From NCBI RefSeq assembly GCF_021730395.1, contig NC_069371.1, positions 11,385,001-11,449,000 of the forward strand: 64,000 nucleotides of DNA, read 5' to 3'. Below, piece after piece: positions 30,998-43,476 of the stretch; position 1 is the first letter of the stretch, and every line of letters starts with the position of its first letter. Under the pieces are notes generated by a model that ran no database searches, was not told the origin of the DNA, and saw nothing but the letters and a program-made list of their open reading frames with translations. The translations under genes and the position numbers were made by a program. The DNA is from Mercenaria mercenaria (taxonomy: Eukaryota > Mollusca > Bivalvia > Venerida > Veneridae).

Positions 30998-32812
30998 TTA
31001 GTTATTAGTGAACCTTCCACTGTCAAGAATGTACTTCTGGACAGCTGCAAATAGTTCTATGTTATCTTCATCAGATAAAGAGTCGTCACCAAAGAGCAGG
31101 GTAGTTTCACAAATATTTCTAGTGATAGGGACAAGACTCGCCAGAAGTGAGGTGCGACAGTTGTCATAAGCTCTACATACAAATAAGAAGTGGTGACTGT
31201 TTTCTACTCCGCCGCACTGACAGAGAGGGGATTCAACAATATTACGTAGAAACAAGTGATAATTTAAGCTACTGCACTTCATCCGAAGTCTTGCGTGAAG
31301 GACCTGGGCTCTTCTATTGCCAGTGTAATAGAATTTTGGAGTTTTGTTAACGTTATTTTTCATAAGATTCTTGAAGCTAGTCAAAGTTGGCGCATTTCGG
31401 GTTTCAGTGGACAAATTGTTCCAATCACGTATAGTAGCAGGTAAGAATGAGTTGAAGTACTGTGAAGTGCGCGAGTAAACCGGTCTTAAAAAATCAGGAT
31501 TGCGAAGATTGTATTGGGTTGAAGCTCCTGCTGTCGGAGGTATTAACTGTTGTAGATACTCCGGGGTCAGTCCTTTTTTCATTTTATAAAATAAAATCAA
31601 TCTGTGGTTTCTTCTTCTGTTTTCAAGTGATTTCCAATGGGTTTCGCGTTGGAGATTTTCTAGGGATACTAGTCTAGTTGCTCCTGTCACAATTCGCGCA
31701 CATTCATTCTGAATCTTGTCTAACTGGTCCTTTTCAAAAGCTGTACAGTTATTCCAGATAACGTCGGCATACTCTAAAATAGGGCAAACAAAAGAAGTAT
31801 ATATCGTTTCAAGGGATTTCCTGTCGAGAGTCATTTTCAATTTACGCATAATGTGAACTCGTGTCCAGGCTTTTTCAGTGATGTAGTTGACATGTTCATG
31901 CCAAGAACAGTCATTAGTGAGTATGAGTCCAAGAAGTTTATGATGTGACACTTCCGGAATCACTTGGCCATACATAGTCAGAGCAGGATGAAGCAACTGT
32001 GTTGTTTTTCTGGATATAAGAAGTAATTCTGACTTCGAAGGATTGAAATCTACAAGCCATTGATTTATAAATATTAAGAACAAAAGGGGACCCAGTATCG
32101 ATCCCTGGGGAACACCAGCAGCAATATATGCCCAGGATGAAGAAATACCAGGAAGAACAACACGTTGACGCCGTCCAGACAGATAGTTGGTGAACCATTT
32201 TAAAAGATTCCCTGAGACGCCGGCATTTTGGAGTTTTATTAAGAGGCCCTGATGCCACACCCTGTCAAAGGCTTTGCTGATATCGATAAAGACCGCCCTA
32301 ACTTCAAGTCCGTCGTCAAGGGCTTTGCAGAAAGTATCATAGAGGAAGGCAAGCTGGTTAACTGTTGAGTCCCCTGGCCTGAAACCAGACTGATAAGGAG
32401 AAATAAAATGCATATCGAGTAGATTGTTGTAAGTGTGTTTAAACACAATTATTTCAAAAACCTTTTCAATACAACAAAGAAGCGAGATAGGGCGGTAATT
32501 ATTAACAAGCGCTGGGTCGCCTTTCTTGAAGACAGCACATACATGAGCTTCCTTCCAAGAATCTGGAACTACACATTGCTGAAGAGAGTGGTTAAAGAGA
32601 GAACAAAGTGGAAATGAAAGTTCGTGAGACCCTTCACGGAGAATACGATAACCTACACCGTCAGGACCGGTCGCTTTAGTAATCGGAAGATTTCTAAGAA
32701 CGTCTTCAACTTCTTTAGGTTGGATAGCAATAGATGATAGTTGAACATCTTCAGGCAGAATAGTAGGCGCTGGAACAGTTTTGCCATGATCATTCAGATG
32801 AGTCTGTCCCAC
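30998..32812 (-). pseudogene. LINE-C ORF2, reverse transcriptase and C-terminus
   Basis: A 604-residue open frame with KATGPDGVG, NYRPISLL, QSGFRPGDSTVNQL, DISKAFDRVWH and GVPQGSILGPLLFLIFIN, immediately followed by QWLVDFNPSK. In LINE-B about 46 residues containing the catalytic LFADD lie between those two points; here the loss is in frame (near 32062), so the enzyme cannot polymerise although the frame stays open. The C-terminus has CQCGGVENSHHFLFVC, matching the LINE-B cysteine/histidine motif. Stop at 30998. Confidence 0.8.
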
Positions 32813-33057
32813 AAAGAAATTGTTCAGAAGCTCAGCTTTCTCGAGGGAGCCAAATGTTAGTGTTGGAATCAGAATTTATAAGAGGAGGCAGTGACTTCCG
32901 GGAGTCTTTTGAAATGAAAGCTTTCAGTACAGTCCACCAGTCTTTTGGAGATAGCAATCTTGAGTTAAGTTTTTCTGACATGTGTTCATAGTAATCTCTT
33001 TTCGCTCGTCTGATCGTCTGATAAGTGTCACTGTATCATTTCGAATTCTTCGAAAGG

Positions 33058-33642
33058 TCAGCCAATGTGCTCGGTGTTGTGGCTTTTGGCGTTTCTGTAT
33101 GCCCGCTTGCGCCTCCGAATACGTCTACGAACTGTATTTGTCATCCATGGAACGTCGTCAGGACGTATCATTACGGTTTTGTTAGGGATAGACGTTTTAC
33201 TTATCTGGAGAATTTTCTCAGTGACATTGGATACATGGGTGTTTATGTCATCTTGATAGCATGAGTCCCAGTCCACAGTTCGAAACTTCTGTCTGAGGGC
33301 ATTAAAGTCAGCTTGTTCGTACATCCAAATTTGTCTTGTATAGGAAGGCGTCTTTGATTTTTTGAACTTAAGAATACAATAGACAGGACAGTGGTATCTA
33401 ATATTCTGTTCGAGAAAATGGTCACCAACTCCAGAATGGAGCACTGCTTGTTGGTTAGAAGCAAAGATCAAGTCAATCGTAGAATTAGAAAGCTCTGTAT
33501 AATGAGTAGGTTCTTGGATTAACTGTACGAGGCCATTTTGTCGGCAAAGAGATGAAACTTTAAGACATGTATTTGGATTTTGGATATTGAAATTAAAGTC
33601 ACCGGTAATAAAGATATCAGCTATCCCTGTGTCAGTAGCCAT
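33058..33642 (-). pseudogene. LINE-C ORF2, endonuclease C-terminal half and linker
   Basis: Reads ADIFITGDFNFNI (endonuclease GDFN motif), STIDLIFAS and IRYHCPVYCIL, then the linker SIPNKTVMIRPDDVPWM, all aligned with LINE-B. It is separated from the N-terminal piece by a TGA where LINE-B has the arginine of YRPP, and from the reverse transcriptase by frame change(s) between 33058 and 32812. Confidence 0.75.
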
Positions 33643-33693
33643 AGAAAAAGAATCTTCAATAAGGGTGTTGTAGATGGTATCGGAGCCGGGTGG

Positions 33694-34443
33694 TCAGTAA
33701 AAATTTCCAAACAGGACATGCTTGTTATTACGAAGAATCACCTCAATCCAGAGACATTCTAGTCGATTGGCTTCAAGATCAGGTCTGTGCTTGAAATGAA
33801 GATTGTTTTTGACATAGATTATAACTCCTCCATGATTGTCGAACTGTCTATCCTTTCGAATTGGCGGATGGAATGTTGGAATAGTAAGATCACTGCTCGT
33901 AACTGATTCACTAAGCCAAGTTTCAGTAAAGGCCAATATGTCAAAATCGGTAAGTTCAGCAGACAAGATATCAATTTTATTCTGAATACTTTGAACATTA
34001 TAGTGGATAAAAGAAAGATGATGGTGAACATGAAGTGGGGCTTCTAAAAAGCCTGTAGAAGACTCAGCTGAGGAAGCGACAGAATCTGGTCCAGGGTTTT
34101 TATGAATATCACCAGCGTTTGTGAGTAAAACATGAAGCCACATTACCAACACACACTCGAAAAGCAAAGTCAAACTGAATAATAATGAATTTGATCTATA
34201 ACGCAAGATATTTGCATATACCCTTCTAGTTGGAAAATGTATGAAAGGTTGAGGCGTCGTCTTGCATGTAAAACTGAATGAAAAAGATACCAAGCGGAGA
34301 GGATCTTGCATCATAACAATAAGCAGACAGAAGTGGGTCACTAAGGGAAAAGAAAAAGGGTTCCTGTAAATACTCAAAACACCCCTAGATAATGACTTGC
34401 TTCTATTCGGGACATTTGCAAAAACACGTGCATGTTTAACCAT
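33694..34443 (-). pseudogene. LINE-C ORF2, N-terminus and endonuclease first half
   Basis: From ATG 34443: a hydrophobic N-terminal region (SLLFSLTLLFECVLVMWLHV), then the 2A-like GDIHKNPGP, then the endonuclease start (FIHYNVQSIQNKIDIL, LAFTETWLSE, HGGVIIYVKN). It ends FGNFY at a TGA. Confidence 0.75.
34087..34113 (-). other. 2A-like motif in LINE-C
   Basis: Encodes GDIHKNPGP, closer to the D-V/I-E-x-N-P-G-P consensus than the LINE-B version: D, N, P, G and P are kept and E is replaced by H. Confidence 0.5.
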
Positions 34444-35085
34444 TATCGAATGGAAGTGAAGTTAAGTGTTTGGTCCAGGAATGCCCCGAACCTGACTTAG
34501 ATAGTGGAAACGAAAGATCACTTGTAGTATCATCACAGGTGGATACATAGAGAAAGACAAAAGGAGGATAAGATAGAATACAATAAAATAAATGAAACAA
34601 GTGGTACATCAGAGATGTCTCAAATAGAAATAGGAGAGAGAGGGACGCTAATCTACAACTGAGTATGTTCGGACACTAAATAAAGGCAGTGTGCGATACT
34701 TAGTAATGCTTCAGATAATATAAACCACATAAAATACTTGTAAACTCTTACTAGTATGTTATTATGCTGCGTTATGTCACATTGTGATATGTTGATGTTA
34801 ATCTTAAGTTGTGTTGTATTTTGTGTTGTGTTGTGTTGTGTTATGTTTTGTTATGTTATGTTATGTTATGTTATGATAATTACGTTACTTATCATAAATA
34901 CCAGAACCACTATTCAGATACTATCACCAACTTAGGTACACAAGTGCAAGGTAACACTTAATACGGGCAAAAGTATATACACAAATCATAAGAAAAGACA
35001 AAGGTACACAAGTGCTAGGTAACACTTAATACATGTAAAAATGTAAGATGCTACCATGGTGTTACACTCTATTGATGGTAACCGT
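34444..35085. other. Unannotated sequence with TTATG/TTGTG microsatellite
   Basis: A pentanucleotide run (TTGTG then TTATG units) occupies about 34804-34876. No gene was seen. It may include the 5' leader of LINE-C. Confidence 0.5.
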
Positions 35086-35400
35086 TACTAATAAGTGATT
35101 ATCACCGACTTCAATATAATGCAGTTCTTTAATAAGCCAAAAACAAAAAACAATTTTTGAGTGATAGTAATCCATTTACAAATCATGATAAAAAGTAAAT
35201 CCGCCATATTTATATGCACAATGCTTCCAGAGCGCACATATATAAGCATACAAGTAATATAAAATAATTCGTTACTAATATGTCATTTCCATTACTCAAA
35301 TAAACAATACAGCAAAAACAATTTATATCATTTGAGACCATTTTAAGGCAAGGAATCATAATATTTGGCTTGAATTTTTTTAAGTCAGTCTGAATAAAGT
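35086..35400. repeat. ~460-bp repeat, diverged partial copy
   Basis: Shares GTTACTAATA, CCATATTTATATGCACAAT, TTCCAGAGC and AGACCATTTTAAGGCAAGGA with the units at 36520-37437 but is more diverged. Confidence 0.55.
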
Positions 35401-36487
35401 ATATTTGTTCTATGCAAAACCTTAATCAATCAAGTAACAAGTCAAATGGTTTATCGCGTCCAGAAATTTGTACAAACCGGACAGAAGTTGCGAAATTGTC
35501 ATTTGTGCAGGAAAGAAGCGTTTACCATAATGTCCAGTACTGGACAGGTATAGTGACCATGCACGGACACAGCCAATTTTCTCAGAGGGGTCCGATCCCC
35601 TGCCTCCCCCCCCCCTGGAAATTTTGAAATTTAGCACTTCATTTTTTGCATTCTGTGACAGTTTTATGGACTAACCTGTTAAATTTGGGAAAAATGATAA
35701 AATCAAGCTTTCTTGAAGGTAAAATTCTTAGTTTCTTTTAGATAAATAATATGAATTATGTCGGGGTCGTATGTAGCAGCAGCCGCATATACTTTACATG
35801 CGGTCCTAATGTTGCCTTTTTCGAAAAACATTTTCTTTCCTTCTTGTCTTCTTTCCTTTTTTAAAGATTTTCCAGAGGGGGTCCGGACCCCCGGTCCCCC
35901 CTCTCTGGATCCGCGCATGGTGACATATCATGCTTTCTGTTTATGCAGGTAAACTTGTGTTTGGTTAAATTTCAACAGAGAACAATTGTCTGAACAGTGT
36001 ACAAACTCATTACTGTTTTTTTCAGGCAAGGGTGGAAAAAAAGTGGCAGAAAATGAAAGCAGTAACATTTTTATTAAAAAAAAACAAAACAATGAGACAA
36101 ACATTTCCAACATCTTTGGACGGTTCAAAAATCCCATGTTAAACATACGATAAAGCCCGAAACGCGTGAAAATGTTCCGAATGTAAATCGGGCGAAGTAA
36201 GCGCTCTATGTATGCGTCTGGATTGATTAAACTGGGCGAGTCTACTTACTTATTACTTGAGGATGAAAAAAACGTGTTTTTTAAATGTTGCTCTTAAACA
36301 AGGGTGGCGGTTGAACTACTAAAAGTACAACAACAGTTAATTCACAACAAATCGTACGGTATGTTTTATAATCAGTAGAAGCTAGTCGTATTTACGCTTA
36401 TGAGACCTGTTTCACCCACAAGTAAAGAATTCACAGGTCCATCATGAAATATTTTCCCCAGCACACATATACTTGTCCTATTCAAAA
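35401..36487. other. Mixed repeats between 460-bp units
   Basis: Contains two related C/G-rich phrases (AGAGGGGTCCGATCCCC at 35584 and AGAGGGGGTCCGGACCCCC at 35874) and, at 36114-36214, an inverse copy of 43376-43476 (AAACATACGATAAAGCCCGA). No gene. Confidence 0.45.
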
Positions 36488-36514
36488 TGATCGCGGCCTC
36501 ATCGGCCGCGATCA
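36488..36514. repeat. GC-rich perfect hairpin
   Basis: TGATCGCGGCC, a 5-base loop, then the exact inverse GGCCGCGATCA, lying in AT-rich surroundings just before a 460-bp unit. Confidence 0.7.
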
Positions 36515-36519
36515 GTAAT

Positions 36520-37437
36520 GGTTACCGTTACTAATATGTCATTATCATCACTTCTAAAATATAATGCGGACACTCAATAAACATTTACGAATCACTATCA
36601 AAAAAAAAAAAAACCAGCGGCCATATTTATATGCACAATATTTCCAGAGCATATATGTATAAAGATACAAATATTACACAATACATGTATTTCATTCTAA
36701 TAACTGGCGTGATACCTATTATTTATTCACAGATTCACATACTCGACTAAACCGTGACATCTAGGACGACGATGACGAACGAATTTACTATCATCAATTC
36801 ATCATCATCATCAACAACATCATCATCATCAACAACAACTGTGGAAATGTGAATGATAATCTTCACAAAATCACTTAAGACCGTTTAAATTTAAGGAATC
36901 GTAATGTTTAACTTAGAAGTTTTAACGCAATTCTGACTAAATTATTTTTATTTCATGCAAACAATAATTAAAATTGGTTACCATTACTAATATGCCGATA
37001 ACATCGCTTCCACAATATAAAGCGATCAAAAACAAATTATGAGAGTCACTAATCCATTTATGAATCGTTATAAAAAAATCAGCATATTTATATGCACAAT
37101 ATTTCCAGAGCACATATGTATAAACATACAAATATTTCACAATACATGTATTTCATTCTAATAACTGGCGTGATACCTATTATTTATTCACAGATTCACA
37201 CACTCGACTGAACCGTGACATCTAGGACGACGATGACGAACGAATTTACTATCATCAATTCATCATCATCATCAACAACATCATCATCATCAACAACAAC
37301 TGTGGAAATGTGAATGATAATCTTCACAAAATCACTTAAGACCGTTTCAGATTAAGGAATCGTAATGTTTAACTTAGAAGTTTTAACGCAATTCTGACTA
37401 AATTATTTTTATTTCATGCAAAACAATAATCAAAATT
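36520..37437. repeat. Two tandem ~460-bp units (near identical)
   Basis: Units 36520-36975 and 36976-37437 each begin GGTTACC.TTACTAATATG and contain TATTTATATGCACAATATTT, ATAACTGGCGTGATACC, GACGACGATGACGAACG and a CATCATCATC / CAACAACAT run. They differ by a few substitutions and a small AT-rich length change, implying recent duplication. A further unit start follows at 37438. Confidence 0.8.
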
Positions 37438-37489
37438 GGTTACCATTACTAATATGCCGATAACATCGCTTCCACAATATAAAGCGGTC

Positions 37490-38045
37490 AAAAAGTCTAA
37501 AAGAGGGCATAATTTGCTCAAAATACATGTTAGAGTTATGGGTCTTGACCCAGTGAGGTTGGTAATTAATCTAGAAAAAGAAAAAATAAGTTTCAAATCT
37601 GTATGCCTTTTAGAAATAGCTGTATGTACTTGCACGCAAAACTTTAACCAGAATTTTCTAAGTCCAAAAGGGGGCATAATTTGGCCAAAATGAAAGTCAG
37701 AGTTATCGGACTTGCTGCTATCAACTAGTTTTATAACCCCGAAGACACACGTGAGGTTTCAAATCAATATCTGCATTAGTTTTGGAGATAGTAACTTGCA
37801 TGTAAAACTTTAACCAAAATTTTCTAAGTCCAAAAGACGGCATAATTTGCTCAAAATACATGTCAGAGTTATGTGACTTGACCCAGAGAGGTTGGTAATT
37901 GACCCAGAAAAAGAAAAAATAAGTTTCAAAGCTATATGCCTTTAATTGTTGGCTGTATGTACTTGCTTGCAAAAACTTAACCAAGGTGTGACGCCGACGC
38001 CGACGCCAGGGTGAGTAGAACAGCTAGACTATTCTTCGAATAATC
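37490..38045. mobile_element. Tandem-core element interrupting the 460-bp array
   Basis: About three units of roughly 175 bp with GGGCATAATTTGCTCAAAAT, GTCAGAGTTAT.GACTTG and AACTTTAACCA.AATTTTC, closing with GCCGACGCCGACGCC and GAATAATCGAGCTAAAA. The last phrase is the same end as the element at 5001-5785. Confidence 0.55.
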
Positions 38046-38490
38046 GAGCTAAAATAAAATCAGCATATTTATATGCACAATATTTCCAGAGCACATATAT
38101 AAGCACACAAATAATGCACAATGCATGTATTTCTAAATCAATCTAATTACTGATAATACTTATTAATTCTGATCTAAGATCCACAGACACGATTGAACCG
38201 TGAAATCTGGGCCGACGATGGCAACAAGCTCAAATATGCTATCATTAATTCTTCATCATAAACATCAGCATCATCAACTGTGAAAATGTAAATAATAATC
38301 ATTAATATATCATTTAAGATCATTTTAAAGCAGAGAATAGTAATGTTTGGCTTAAGACTTTTAAAAGTTTTTTTTTCCAGATCAAAATCGTAGTCAAATA
38401 ATAGCACAATAATCGCCAATATTAGCAGAACAACCAGTAAGATCGACACAGTCAATAATCAAAACTGGTTACCATTACTAATATGCCGAT
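38046..38490. repeat. ~460-bp repeat, diverged copy
   Basis: Shares CAGCATATTTATATGCACAA, TTCCAGAGCACATAT, GAACCGTGAAATCTGG and the closing GGTTACCATTACTAATATGC with the upstream units. It is the continuation of the unit started at 37438. Confidence 0.65.
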
Positions 38491-39240
38491 AACATCATAT
38501 TTGTCATCGGATGGTGTATAACAATAAACTACATCAGCAATACCGTCGTCATAGAAACTCATTACTCCGATGGCGGCGTAATTAAAAAAAAAAATCAGGA
38601 AATAAGATCCCTCGGAAGCATCGAGAACATTTTTAGGTTTAATTGCAAAATATTATACGTGCTTGAGCAAAATTTATATTTATCTCGCGCATAACAATGT
38701 TTCGGAATTGCTTGATATGAAGGTGTTTACGAAAAACGGCATAAGTGAAGCTATAACCGACTAATCCGCTTACGCCTTCGTACATTGTATACCTGTTACA
38801 TTCACCTTTTGTATTTATGCTTTGTATAAATAGTTATTACAGATATTTCGTTTAGAATTATACAATTCGCTGTCTGCACCTAGTGGTGTATGGTGCGCTG
38901 CTAAGGATACATACCAGTATTTAACACGTTTTGCAGACCAGAACTAATTTCTCAATGCGTTTCCTTTAAAACATACTGCGCTTTATTTTGTCAAATACTA
39001 ACAGATCTGCCCATTGTCTAAATATTTGTAAGAAAATTCCACGAACTCCCCGCACAACTCTCGTATATATGCGTTTAACACAAAGCTGCAATGTCACTGT
39101 AATATGTATTCAAGTACAAATGTACTACGTGCAAATATTCTGAATCATATAATACAAATGCTCTCGTGTATACCTTAAAAGTTGTAATGTTTGTCGGCAT
39201 CAGGTAAGTTGTGTTCTTCGCCAGTGTAAGTTTAAAACTA
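38491..39240. other. Unannotated sequence
   Basis: Only the 24-bp segment 38605-38628 shared with 1311-1334 was noticed. No gene. Confidence 0.4.
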
Positions 39241-39800
39241 TTTTGTATGTATGTAAAATGAGCTGACGATAATCAATCAAAATTGACAGTTATCCATGCA
39301 GACAAATATAGCAGTTTGTAAAACTATAAAGGTTATATCTCTTGAAACAGGACAGTATTTGCAAGCACCTCTTATAGGGTTACATTTCTGTAAGATTAGA
39401 CCAGATCCCTTGAAAAGTGTAAACGGAATTATCCAGACAAATATTTCAGTAGTAATATGAACTTTGTAAAGTTTCAAAGGGCCATAACTCCAAAACAGGA
39501 CATGGTAAGTACATATCCTGATATTATGCGCAAGTATAAATCATAGAGTTTAGGCAATTTCACTTGATAAATGTAAGAGTTATTCGGGCAAGGCTATATC
39601 AGTTTTGGGAAATATACAGTATTCTGTAATTTTCAAAGAGCTATAACTCCTAAGCCGGGCATAATACAATTTATTTCCTGGCAGTCTATGCAAGATCACT
39701 ACATAGTATAAATGACCACATTTCTGTAAGACCAAATTTCTTAAACACAACGGTTATGAAACAGATGGACGAAAGGACAATGAAGTAACTAAAAGCACTT
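39241..39800. repeat. Degenerate ~170-bp repeat units
   Basis: Phrases such as GGCCATAACTCCAAAACAGGA (39481) and GAGCTATAACTCCTAAGCCG (39639), each followed by a TTTCTGTAAGA or ATAAATGTAAGA phrase, recur about every 160-170 bp. Confidence 0.45.
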
Positions 39801-40854
39801 ACTGCACCCCCCCCCCCCCCACTCCCGCCCTGAATTTTTCAGGGAACATAAAAATCGGAAAGAAGAAGTCTGGAATTGTGCCCCTTCATGACTAGATTGA
39901 GCTACACTATCGTTTGTTAAATACAAATGTTAGACATGAGTGACTTTAAAGAGAATTCCTATAGATTATTTTTACTTTCATAGATTTTTTTCCAAATTCA
40001 CATATAAGATAGGTAAATTTGTGCTGAAAACATGAACAAATAAAAACAATAGGTCACCAGGCTGGTTTCTGTGAAAAATTGTTTTGAACACACCCACTGT
40101 TGCTGAAACTGCCAGCGATTTTTTTCAACATTTTCATAATTTTCTGCTTTTTTATAAATACTAACCAAAATATACATCAAGACAGCACAATAAGGTTTAT
40201 TCGTTTTACAGATTTTATCATATACTTATTTGATATCATAGTCATATTTGTAATACTAGATCCTTACAATAATGGGTACAAATGAAAAACAAAATGTTTC
40301 ATATTCACTTTTGTGAACTTTTTTCAATGAAAAATACCCATAGTGAAGAATAATTTTTAAATAATAAACTGTTTCATAGAATTATTTTACTGCTTTTCTT
40401 GTGTATAAATTATTGTATTGTGAGCATAAAAGTGGCTAAAAATGTATGGGTCACCAGGCTTAATTTTATGTTGACCGCTTGAATACAACACACCTGTTCA
40501 GACGAAAATGGCGCGAACCTGACCAAATTGATTACATGTCTATCTGCTAGAAGTTAAAAAAGTTTTAAAAATTCTTAATTCTTTCTATGATTGAATACTA
40601 AATAATCTGAAAGGTGATATTGTCTTATCAGTACTAGGCCAATTGTCTTACATTATATGAACAACACTGTCTGGGTACTAAAAAGCGATGTGAAAACACA
40701 ACCACACAAACGGCAAGATACCTGTCAGGCCTGATACTTGTCAATACAATATAAACCAGTATCAACATTTTATTACTGATAAAACTTATAAGAAAATGTT
40801 ATTTCATTCAAGATTCCTCATATTTAAGATTGTCTCTCACATATTTCACCAAAT
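39801..40854. other. Unannotated sequence
   Basis: A poly-C run of about 16 bases lies at 39809. AT-rich sequence follows, with two similar phrases (GGTCACCAGGCTGGTTT at 40052 and GGTCACCAGGCTTAATTT at 40450) suggesting a repeat. No gene. Confidence 0.4.
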
Positions 40855-42372
40855 GTTGACTTCACTTCAGTTTTCTGATCACTTTGCAGTTAAAGTTGTG
40901 ACAAATGTTAAAAAGGAAAATATAACCAGTGAGGTGGTGCTTTTTAGAAATTTCAAAGACATGGATACGAACACAATTCAAGTGATCTGAGAGAAATGAC
41001 CATTAAAAGTGATAATGTCGACTCTTTTGTTGATGATGTTGATGAATTTCAGACAGCAGTAGAAAAGATTATGAACTCACACGCACCATTTATAGAAAAA
41101 AAACAATCATCCGTTGCACTCTAAAACCCTGGTTCAAAGAAAAACTCCTTCGTTTTAAAAGAGCGGCACGCAAATCTGGACGTTTGTGGATAAAAACACA
41201 GACAAGCACATCTGTATGAAGCCTTTAAAACAGCACGCAAAAACTACGAAAATGAACTCAAATGTGAGAAAAGCTCATCTCTTAGAGAAAAAGTTCTAAA
41301 TGCTAAAGGTGACTCGAAAAAGCTTTATAGATTTGTATCTGAGACAACTCGCACTAGATCTGAGAACCCTATGCCTTTGGGCATGACGACACACTGGCAG
41401 AGAAATTTGCAGATCATTTCATGAACAAAATCGAAAAAAAATCGAGAATCGTTGAAACATTTCGATAATTTTCAACCATGCGAATAATATATTTTTTGCT
41501 TTGACAGTCTTAAAGATCTGAGTGAGGAAGAAGTAAGAAAACTTATAAACCAGCTACAGACGAAATCATGTGAACTTGATATTCTACCAACAAAAGTGCT
41601 AAAATTGTACTTAGATGAACCATTACCTATAGACCTTTTTACGGGGAGCTACTTCCTTGGCAACGGTAAACAATTTTCGCGCATGCGCACTCTACGTAGG
41701 GCGAAAGACATGACTGCACAATATAAATAACGTAAGAATTATATTGTATTTTAATCTATTCGATTAATAATGAGTTTGTTTTATAGTAAATATCCACCGT
41801 AAGGCAAAGGAAAATATATGTAGATATTTGCAAACCAATAGATTTAACTAATGCGCATTATCATTGATGATTTTGGATTAATGGACTATTTATTCGGCAC
41901 GTATGACGTAACTTACAACGTGTCGCAGTTACTATACATGTAGTTAAAAGTCAAACTTGAAAATAAAATGTTCAATTAACAAAGTTCAGCCTATGATTGT
42001 TTATGTCCAATTATACTCCAATAGGGATAAATTCATTCAGTATTCAAAAACAAAGAGCTATAAAATTTTATAGTTCTTTGTCAAAAAATAACAATAATCA
42101 TCTTAAAAAAGTTAGTATTTATTTCTGTTGTTTCTTCGAATTTGCAAGTTTTGTATTTAACATTATCAAACTGGCCGGATGGTCAATGCAGTGGTAAGAT
42201 TTGATAGAAAGGGGGCGGGTAGCGGTGTTCTACACTTACATTCTTTATCTGTTTTCATTCTTTGCGGAATTCAAGTTTATCATAATTATTCTAAATCACG
42301 GATAATGACTTTTTTGTGCGATACATTTTCGATATGAAATGATTCAGCATGAAAACATAAAAAGTAGTATTA

Positions 42373-42533
42373 GGTTATTTAACATTGTTCTGTACAATAC
42401 GGAGATATATTTGGACGAGTACCCAGCTGAGAAAACCATATTGGACGAGCCGCTAGGCGAGTTCAATATGGTTTTCTCAGCTGGGTATGAGTCAAAATAT
42501 ATCTCGTATTGTACAGTACAATGTTAAATAACC
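42373..42533. repeat. 160-bp palindromic element
   Basis: GGTTATTTAACATTGT ... ACAATGTTAAATAACC with arms of about 75 bp around GAGCCGCTAGGCGAG. A half-copy follows at about 42600-42700. Confidence 0.7.
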
Positions 42534-43375
42534 TTTTTATTCTATATCTATTTTATTTTACTATAATAATAGTTTAAATTAAAAATGTTTCACTGAATAT
42601 TGTATTCCTGCCTTTTCTAGTTTCTCCCAGCTTGGTATGAGTGCAAATATATATTATACAGAACAATGTTAGACCTTAAATAACCTTTTTATTCTATATT
42701 TATTTCACTTCATACGTAATATACGCAATTCATTGAATGTTGTTTTTTCTGCGTATCATCATTAAAAAAAATATATGGTGCAACCTCCCTACAACAGCCA
42801 TTTGGCGATTTGGGTGATAATAATACTTGGCCGAGATATTATGCCCACAAACATTGTCAGCAAGTTTGGTGAAGATCGGATGAAAGCTGTTCGACTTAAA
42901 AGAGTTTTTCGAGTAATTCAAGAACTATAATCAAAGAGTGTCTGGTACAATTTGGCTGGTTATCGAAACTGGCGGCGATGTAATGCCCAAAAACATTGTC
43001 AGCAAGTTTGGTGAAGATCCGACGAAAACTGAATTATAGAGCAGACATGTTTTGGATGCTGACCGCCCGTCCGCTGTCATTCATAATCTTCTCCATTTTG
43101 TTCTTAACCGTTAAATAAAAACTGCTGAGGTAGCTATTCAGACAGTCAGGGCTGATACCAATTTCTAGGTTTCGTCCGGAACGGCTTCTTTAAGCGACTT
43201 TTCAAATATTCCAACATCTGATGATCCTTTTTACTGTGTTTTTAAGTTTTTGATTATTAACGAACGTTTTAATATCTAAATCAGATAGCATTGTTATCCC
43301 TTGAATCGTTTTTGTGTGTTGTAAACAGAAAAACTCAAATTAAATCCAGATTTCAAGACGCATAATCAAACTCTG

Positions 43376-43476
43376 TACATAGAGCGCCTACTTCATCCGA
43401 TTTACATTTGGAACATTTTCACGCGTTTCGGGCTTTATCGTATGTTTAACATGGGACTGCTGAACCGTCCAAATAC
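43376..43476. repeat. Dispersed repeat, inverse copy of 36114-36214
   Basis: Shares ACGCGTTTCGGGCTTTATCG, TATGTTTAACATGGGA and AGAGCGC.TACTTC with the inverse of the earlier copy, with few differences. Confidence 0.65.

Larger units (their letters stand above)
30540..34443 (-). mobile_element. LINE-C: decayed CR1/Jockey-like retrotransposon
   Basis: It is related to LINE-B over its whole ORF2 (shared DVSKAFDRVWH/DISKAFDRVWH, GVPQGSILGPLLF, ARIVTGAT, VLHARLR). Order on the minus strand: N-terminus with 2A-like motif, endonuclease, reverse transcriptase lacking the FADD block, C-terminal cysteine motif, 3' UTR. At least one stop, one frame change and one internal deletion separate the open pieces. 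The 3' limit is approximate. No target duplication was found. Confidence 0.75.
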
